11,374 nucleotides of DNA from contig MZXQ01000047.1 of assembly GCA_002926195.1 (NCBI GenBank), forward strand, positions 1-11,374, in the 5' to 3' direction. Source of the stretch: Candidatus Methanomarinus sp. HR1 (GTDB taxonomy: Archaea; Halobacteriota; Methanosarcinia; Methanosarcinales; Methanocomedenaceae). The position numbers and the translations under genes were made by a program. Below the pieces are notes generated by a model, which was given only the letters and a program-made list of their open reading frames with translations, made no database searches and was not told where the DNA came from. Below, in pieces: positions 7,636 to 11,374 of the stretch (its first letter is position 1; each line of letters begins with the position of its first letter).

Positions 7636-8985
7636 TCACTCACTGACCTCTTGATAATCTTTATTTTTTTCTTTTTTAATGATCCTGATCAAATCTTTTA
7701 ATTCATCCGTACCGCTCTGTGGCGGTCCTGGTAATTGTAATTTTTTTCGCATAGCAGTTGGCTCGCCCAGTTTTCCCGTATCAAGGAATAGTTTGAGTAC
7801 ATCCCTGGCTCCGGGTGGAGCCGTACCGTTTTGTGTAGAGAGTTGTTTTAATTTGTCGAACACTTTCACCATGCCAAACTTCTGGGGACAGAGTTCATAA
7901 CAGGTATAACAGTTCGTACAGTACCAGATATCCGGTGATTGTATGATTTGATCCAGTTTTCCGTGTATAACATCACCTATTATTCGATTCGGTTCAAACC
8001 CTGGAATTGATTTTGTAACAGGACAATCATCAATACATGCATTGCATTCATAGCAGCGCCTTAGATCTGCCAGATCGAAATGCTGTCTTGCACTTTCCAG
8101 ATGGTTTGAACGCTCATGCCACTTTTCAATAAAAGATCCGGTATTAACCCTGTGCATGTCCATGCCAAGTTGTGCAGGTTCGAATCCGAATGCAAGTCCC
8201 ATAAGCTCAGTGAAATAGATAATAGGCATATGTATGGGTTCTCCGCTTTTTTGCATTAGATACTGCTTTGAATCGAACTGGGTAAAGCATGCAGGACACA
8301 TCATTGTCATGCAATCTGCGATTTCCTGAACCTCAAGCAGCTTCTCGCGTGAGAGTGTGACTGCTTCTGATGAATCTTCCATGGTGTTTAAGTCATTACC
8401 ACAGCAGAGCATCTTTGTTGAATAGTCTGCACTCTTTGCCCCCAATGCTTCGACAAGAAGATCAAACTTGGTGGGCTGGTTCGGGTCGTCGAAATGTATC
8501 GCAGAGCTTGGGCGGATCATATGACATCCGTAATGAACTGCGATATTCATCCCATCAAGTGGTCTGGTTACATATTTTTTAATCATGTCTATGCTTAGAT
8601 CGTCATGTAACACTTCAACAAGATGTTTAAATTGTACTGATTCTTTATACTCAAGCCCGACTCTGGCAAGTACTTCATTCACATCATTTCTAAGTTCAGC
8701 ATCCAGATCAAGTTTGGCTGCAGCCGACCGTAATGTACTGTAACAACCGTTGCACGGTGTCATGAGCTCCAATCCCGTATCACGGGCAAGACAGAGATTC
8801 CTGGCGGCAGCAACATACCATGTTAATTCATCCCCTACTTTGATAGCTTTGGTTGGACAGCATGTAACTCCATCGATCTCATGCAGTCCGATATTCATTT
8901 TATCAAATACAAGCCGGATCGATTTTTCCATGAATGGAAAACGTGCCTGGATGGTACATCCCCAGAACACAGCATAATCGGTCAT
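7636..8985 (-). CDS. HdrB-HdrC fusion protein (two CCG modules + two [4Fe-4S] clusters)
   Basis: Predicted 449-residue cytoplasmic iron-sulfur protein, first gene of the leftward cluster. Residues 1-290 are an HdrB domain with both non-cubane-cluster motifs intact (C10, C42-C43, C78-x2-C81; C154, C194-C195, C230-x2-C233). Residues about 304-430 are an HdrC domain with C311/314/317/321 and C356/359/362/366. This order is the reverse of HdrD, where the HdrC part comes first, and no membrane partner is encoded. The HdrB half is clearly related to the separate HdrB downstream but is not a recent copy. Its place at the head of the glutamate synthase genes suggests an electron-transfer or thiol-handling role with that enzyme; this is inference. 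AAGGAG nine bases before the ATG supports the start. Confidence 0.93.
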   Translation of the reverse strand: MTDYAVFWGCTIQARFPFMEKSIRLVFDKMNIGLHEIDGVTCCPTKAIKVGDELTWYVAAARNLCLARDTGLELMTPCNGCYSTLRSAAAKLDLDAELRNDVNEVLARVGLEYKESVQFKHLVEVLHDDLSIDMIKKYVTRPLDGMNIAVHYGCHMIRPSSAIHFDDPNQPTKFDLLVEALGAKSADYSTKMLCCGNDLNTMEDSSEAVTLSREKLLEVQEIADCMTMMCPACFTQFDSKQYLMQKSGEPIHMPIIYFTELMGLAFGFEPAQLGMDMHRVNTGSFIEKWHERSNHLESARQHFDLADLRRCYECNACIDDCPVTKSIPGFEPNRIIGDVIHGKLDQIIQSPDIWYCTNCYTCYELCPQKFGMVKVFDKLKQLSTQNGTAPPGARDVLKLFLDTGKLGEPTAMRKKLQLPGPPQSGTDELKDLIRIIKKEKNKDYQEVSE

Positions 8986-9016
8986 TATAAATTACTCCTT
9001 TTTTTATTATGTTTGT

Positions 9017-9034
9017 TGTGATTAATGTTATTAA
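9017..9034 (+). repeat. 18-nt direct repeat, left copy
   Basis: TGTGATTAATGTTATTAA occurs here and again at 11030-11047. This copy lies 32-49 bases before the HdrBC fusion start. It contains ATTAAT-N3-ATTAAT, a palindrome, so it may be a protein binding site. Confidence 0.5.
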
Positions 9035-9105
9035 TATTAAATTTATGTTTTTCCTATGACGTTTTGGATTAAGCGACAGAAGGTAACCACTTAATGATAT
9101 CCTCG

Positions 9106-9116
9106 TATATAAATTT
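9106..9116 (-). promoter_or_regulatory. Candidate TATA box of the leftward Hdr-glutamate synthase operon
   Basis: On the minus strand this reads AAATTTATATA, a strong match to the archaeal TATA element. Transcription starting about 25 bases further on would leave a leader near 95 bases. A second candidate, TTTAATATTA within 9031-9046, would give a short leader of about 20-30 bases. Confidence 0.4.
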
Positions 9117-9270
9117 AACTGAAACTATATCGTCATCTATTAGGTTTTTGATTTTCCTTCAATTCCCGAGGTAGTTTCAAACACCTTGATTTCAATTTAA
9201 TGTATCCACTTCAAATTGGGACTATAAAATTTTAATATATTGCCCGGAGATACTGAGAAAATCGAAAATT

Positions 9271-9283
9271 ATTAATATAATAA
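9271..9283 (+). promoter_or_regulatory. Candidate TATA box of glnK-amt
   Basis: TTAATATAATAAA lies about 30 bases before the glnK ATG, which predicts a start of transcription close to the start codon and fits the absence of a clear ribosome binding site there. A second candidate, CTATAAAATTTT at 9222-9233, would give a leader of about 55 bases. Confidence 0.4.
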
Positions 9284-9285
9284 AC

Positions 9286-9301
9286 CGGAATAAACAATCC
9301 G
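9286..9301 (+). promoter_or_regulatory. Imperfect palindrome, possible nitrogen-repressor operator of glnK
   Basis: CGGAATAAACAATCCG has outer arms CGGA/TCCG plus matching T/A at positions 6 and 11. It lies between the TATA box and the glnK start, where an archaeal repressor would block initiation. It loosely resembles the GGAA-N6-TTCC sites of the methanogen regulator NrpR, with one mismatch. Function is inferred from position only. Confidence 0.3.
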
Positions 9302-9308
9302 ATAACCT

Positions 9309-9656
9309 ATGAAATTTATTATAGCAATAATACGACCGGAACGGCTTGATGCTGTCAAACATGAACTTCAAAAGGTTGAGGTGAATAGATTAACAGTGGC
9401 ATCCGTATCAGGATATGGTGCACAAAAAGGATATCTGGAAGTTTACCGTGCTTTTAAACATGAGGTAAATCTTCTTGAAAAGATCAAGCTTGAAATAGCA
9501 GTAAATGATGATTTTCTTCAGCCAACTATAGAAGCTATCCAAAAAGGAGCAAAGTCAAATGAAAAAGGTGAGATAGGAGATGGTAAGATATTTATTCTAC
9601 CACTCGAGGATGTTATCAGGATAAGTACCGGTGAAGTCGGTTTTACTGCAATCTGA
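9309..9656 (+). CDS. glnK: PII-family nitrogen regulatory protein GlnK
   Basis: Predicted 115-residue PII protein that would sense ATP/ADP and 2-oxoglutarate and block the ammonium channel encoded next to it. The PII frame is clear: IIRPERLDAVK at 7-17, T-loop from about 37 to 55 with Q39-K40-G41 and Y46-R47, and IGDGKIF at 89-95 with the closing ISTGE. Position 51, uridylylated Tyr in enteric PII, is His, as expected where that control is absent. Two points differ from classical PII: the B-loop before GDGKIF is two residues longer and lacks the TGK motif (SNEKGE here), and the usual IRTGE reads ISTGE, losing an Arg that contacts ATP phosphates. It is not a NifI type, being coupled to amt rather than nif. 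The ATG gives the standard start; no good ribosome binding site is seen. Confidence 0.95.
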   Translation: MKFIIAIIRPERLDAVKHELQKVEVNRLTVASVSGYGAQKGYLEVYRAFKHEVNLLEKIKLEIAVNDDFLQPTIEAIQKGAKSNEKGEIGDGKIFILPLEDVIRISTGEVGFTAI

Positions 9657-9670
9657 GGTGGTGATAAAAA

Positions 9671-10864
9671 ATGACGTTAGTTGCAGCAGATACTGCATGG
9701 GTTTTAATTTCTTCTGCTCTTGTACTCTTTATGCTTACCGGACTTGCACTGTTCTATGGTGGAATGGTTAGACGCAAGAATGTTTTAAGCAGTATGATGC
9801 ATTCGTTTGTGGTAATGAGTATTGTTGGTGTATTGTGGATTATTATAGGGTATTCGCTTGCATTCGGCACTGGAAATAAATTTATAGGCGGATTTGAACA
9901 TTTATTTTTAAATGGGATTGATCACAATTCAGTAACCGGAACGATCCCTACATATACATTTATAGCATTCCAGGGAATGTTTGCAATTATTACACCTGCT
10001 CTTATCTCAGGTGCACTTGTCGGGCGTATCAAATTCATTAGTTACATTCTGTTCATCATTTTATGGAGCCTTATTGTCTATGCCCCTGTATGTCACTGGG
10101 TCTGGGGTGGTGGATTCTTAACCGGCGAAGCTCTTGACTTCGCAGGTGGAACTGTTGTGCATATCACATCAGGCATATCTGCTCTTACTATGCTGGTATT
10201 TTTAGGTAAACGCAGAGGTTATGGTGTTGATGTAATAAAACCGCACAATGTCACATTAACACTGCTTGGTACCGGACTACTCTGGTTTGGCTGGTTCGGG
10301 TTCAATGCAGGTTCGGCACTGGCTGCGAATTCAATTGCCGCACTTGCTTTTATGACGACTTTCGTTGCACCGGCTGCTGCCGGGCTCTCATGGATGACAG
10401 TAGAGTGGATCAATAGAGGAAAACCAACTGCCCTCGGGTTTGCAACCGGAATTTTAGCAGGTCTTGTAGTCATTACGCCTGCAGCGGGTTTTGTTACACC
10501 AACCAGTGCTATTATCATCGGACTTATCGCAGGGATATTATGTTATAGTGCTGTAATGCTAAAAGGAAAACTTGGATATGATGATTCACTTGATGTCTTT
10601 GGTGTTCATGGTGTTGGCGGAATTACCGGTGCCCTATTAACAGGCGTATTTGCCAGTGTAGGAGGTACCGGGCTATTGCTTGGTAACCCATATCAACTCT
10701 ATTTGCAGTTTGAAGGAGTGATTATTACTATAATATATTCAGTGATCTGCACATTGGTAATCGGTTTTGTCATAGAGAAGATAGTTGGCCTTAAGGTATC
10801 CATTAACGAGGAGAATGTTGGATTGGACCAGACACAACATGGAGAGAAAGGATATAATTTTTAA
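9671..10864 (+). CDS. amt: Ammonium transporter Amt
   Basis: Predicted 397-residue channel of the Amt/Mep/Rh family, about eleven membrane helices, bringing ammonium into the cell. Family features are complete: FYGGMVRRKN at 28-37, the signature DFAGGTVVHITSG with D156 and the first pore His H164, WFGWFGFNAGS at 205-215, and the second pore His H313 in VFGVHGVGG. The cytoplasmic tail (KVSINEENVGLD) keeps the conserved segment that lets GlnK close the trimer. There is no cleavable signal peptide, as is usual for archaeal members. The start is 14 bases after the glnK stop, preceded by GGTGAT at five bases; GAGGTG overlaps the glnK stop. The two genes thus form an operon. No truncation or missing pore residue is seen. 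Confidence 0.97.
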   Translation: MTLVAADTAWVLISSALVLFMLTGLALFYGGMVRRKNVLSSMMHSFVVMSIVGVLWIIIGYSLAFGTGNKFIGGFEHLFLNGIDHNSVTGTIPTYTFIAFQGMFAIITPALISGALVGRIKFISYILFIILWSLIVYAPVCHWVWGGGFLTGEALDFAGGTVVHITSGISALTMLVFLGKRRGYGVDVIKPHNVTLTLLGTGLLWFGWFGFNAGSALAANSIAALAFMTTFVAPAAAGLSWMTVEWINRGKPTALGFATGILAGLVVITPAAGFVTPTSAIIIGLIAGILCYSAVMLKGKLGYDDSLDVFGVHGVGGITGALLTGVFASVGGTGLLLGNPYQLYLQFEGVIITIIYSVICTLVIGFVIEKIVGLKVSINEENVGLDQTQHGEKGYNF

Positions 10865-10866
10865 TG

Positions 10867-10896
10867 GGAAAATCCTCGCTAACGCTCGGATTTTCC
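10867..10896 (+). repeat. Hairpin 1 of a tandem pair (REP-like or 3' end structure)
   Basis: A perfect 9-bp inverted repeat, GGAAAATCC and GGATTTTCC, encloses a 12-base loop containing CGCTAACGCTC (10877-10887). It begins two bases after the amt stop, so it could protect or end the glnK-amt message, though there is no long T-run after it. Confidence 0.6.
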
Positions 10897-10907
10897 TTAG
10901 TCAACGA

Positions 10908-10937
10908 CTCCGGACGCCGCTACGCTCAAGTCCGGGG
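10908..10937 (+). repeat. Hairpin 2 of a tandem pair
   Basis: CTCCGGAC (10908-10915) pairs with GTCCGGGG (10930-10937), eight base pairs including one G-T. The loop contains CGCTACGCTC (10918-10927), one base different from the loop core of hairpin 1, whereas the stems are unrelated. Confidence 0.55.
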
Positions 10938-11029
10938 CATCAGGTTAATGTTCATAATTTTATTATTGAAATAGCATCATTGAGATGTGCGGAAAGTCCG
11001 TTATATTGTATGGTTGACTCGACAATAGA

Positions 11030-11047
11030 TGTGATTAATGTTATTAA
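11030..11047 (+). repeat. 18-nt direct repeat, right copy
   Basis: Exact copy of 9017-9034, about 2 kb away on the other side of glnK-amt and 38-55 bases before the ATPase gene start. The palindrome is here one base short of perfect. Confidence 0.5.
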
Positions 11048-11052
11048 GAGAA

Positions 11053-11066
11053 GTTATATTAATAAT
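11053..11066 (+). promoter_or_regulatory. Possible TATA box for the ATPase gene
   Basis: GTTATATTAATAAT is centred about 26 bases before the ATG at 11085. No ribosome binding site is visible, so a leaderless transcript is likely if this is the promoter. The AT-rich setting makes chance matches easy. Confidence 0.3.
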
Positions 11067-11084
11067 TAAAATTAATAGCAATAT

Positions 11085-11374
11085 ATGAAAAAAATATTAA
11101 TTACAGAAATTGATTTTGAAGAATTCAGAGGCATTAAAAGGTGTAAAAAACCTATCAGATTAAAAAAATTCAATGTTTTAATTGGAAAAAATAATTCAGG
11201 TAAATCTGCTCTTCTTGAAGCATTATTTCTTTTTCCATCGCCTTTAATTTCATGTGTTTCAGGCTATAAGTACAGCCTAGTAGAAAAACTTCATGGTGGA
11301 CATAACAGTTTAATTTATGGTTACTCGGGAAATGCCAAGATAATGTATAAAGCTAATAATACATCATGTACTAT
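11085..11374 (+). CDS. OLD/RecF-like AAA ATPase, N-terminal fragment cut by window end
   Basis: Only the first 96 codons are present. The start MKKILITEIDFEEFRGIK is followed by a beta-strand and a Walker A motif GKNNSGKS at residues 34-41, then ALLEALFLF. This arrangement, N-terminal strand with FRG, then GxNNSGKS-LLEAL, is that of SMC/RecF-type ATPases such as OLD-family nucleases and the AAA_15/AAA_21 groups, some of which belong to phage-defence systems. The rest, including any Toprim nuclease domain, lies outside the window, so the exact family cannot be told. It is clearly more AT-rich than the operons to its left and separated from amt by 220 bases with hairpins, suggesting a separate, possibly acquired, unit. 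Confidence 0.8.
   Translation, partial: MKKILITEIDFEEFRGIKRCKKPIRLKKFNVLIGKNNSGKSALLEALFLFPSPLISCVSGYKYSLVEKLHGGHNSLIYGYSGNAKIMYKANNTSCT

Larger units (their letters stand above)
8986..9308. other. Divergent intergenic region between the Hdr-glutamate synthase cluster and glnK-amt
   Basis: This AT-rich 323-bp stretch holds no convincing gene. It contains the start-proximal ribosome binding site for the leftward cluster, candidate TATA boxes for both directions, an 18-nt sequence (9017-9034) repeated exactly at 11030-11047, an 8-bp inverted repeat TGAAACTA (9120-9127) / TAGTTTCA (9172-9179), and a palindrome just before glnK. A shared control region for nitrogen-responsive expression of both units is plausible. 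Confidence 0.6.

Noticed and set aside
1206..8977. Many open frames of 60-155 codons on the plus strand opposite the hdr and glutamate synthase genes
   Set aside because: They are antisense shadows: the minus-strand proteins carry complete cofactor motifs, while these products have no coherent domains.
7636..8985. HdrD of the membrane-bound HdrDE enzyme
   Set aside because: In HdrD the ferredoxin part precedes the CCG modules; here the order is reversed, and no HdrE-like cytochrome gene is nearby.
10864..10974. A 36-codon frame whose ATG overlaps the amt stop
   Set aside because: Its first half is made of the two inverted-repeat hairpins, so it is better explained as structured non-coding DNA; no ribosome binding site or recognisable product.
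10785..11069. A 94-codon forward open frame overlapping the end of amt
   Set aside because: It runs in another frame through the amt C-terminus and then through both hairpins and the AT-rich spacer; its product has no family features.
1..11374. tRNA, rRNA, CRISPR arrays, insertion sequences
   Set aside because: I saw no cloverleaf with GGTTCAA-type arm, no regularly spaced direct repeats, and no transposase or terminal inverted repeats in the non-coding stretches.

Overview
The window looks like a chromosomal segment of a methanogenic or methane-oxidising archaeon of the Methanosarcinales type. The basis is HdrA, HdrB and HdrC modules with intact non-cubane-cluster (CCG) cysteine patterns, a split archaeal-type glutamate synthase whose FMN subunit carries its own ferredoxin domain, TATA-box promoters, and GGTGA-type ribosome binding sites. 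A genus cannot be named from the sequence alone.

Layout. Positions 1-145 hold an AT-rich leader and possibly the last codons of an upstream gene. Positions 146-502 (+) encode a small, AT-rich membrane protein. Converging on it is a tight leftward seven-gene cluster, read from 8985 down to 512: HdrB-HdrC fusion, class II glutamine amidotransferase, FMN/ferredoxin glutamate synthase subunit, GXGXG glutamate synthase subunit, HdrC, HdrB, HdrA. Genes overlap or sit within about 40 bases of each other, and several have a GAGGTGA-type ribosome binding site at or overlapping the stop of the gene before. A 323-bp divergent intergenic region (8986-9308) carries promoters in both directions. Rightward from it run glnK (9309-9656) and amt (9671-10864). 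After amt come two tandem hairpins with nearly identical loops, an AT-rich spacer, and the first 96 codons of an OLD/RecF-like ATPase cut by the window end.

How the parts may work together. GlnK and Amt control ammonium uptake. The three-part glutamate synthase would turn glutamine plus 2-oxoglutarate into glutamate, but no NAD(P)H-oxidising small subunit (GltD) is encoded. Instead the synthase genes lie between an HdrBC fusion and a complete HdrABC set. The main hypothesis is that heterodisulfide-reductase-type flavin/iron-sulfur machinery supplies or balances the electrons for glutamate synthesis. The architecture is seen directly; the electron-coupling role is inference.

Other points of interest: the C-terminus of HdrA looks like an MvhD (FlpD) domain that has lost all of its cluster cysteines; the amidotransferase probably needs removal of a short Cys-rich leader; GlnK differs from classical PII proteins in nucleotide-binding loops; an imperfect palindrome lies between the glnK TATA box and its start; and an identical 18-nt sequence flanks glnK-amt.
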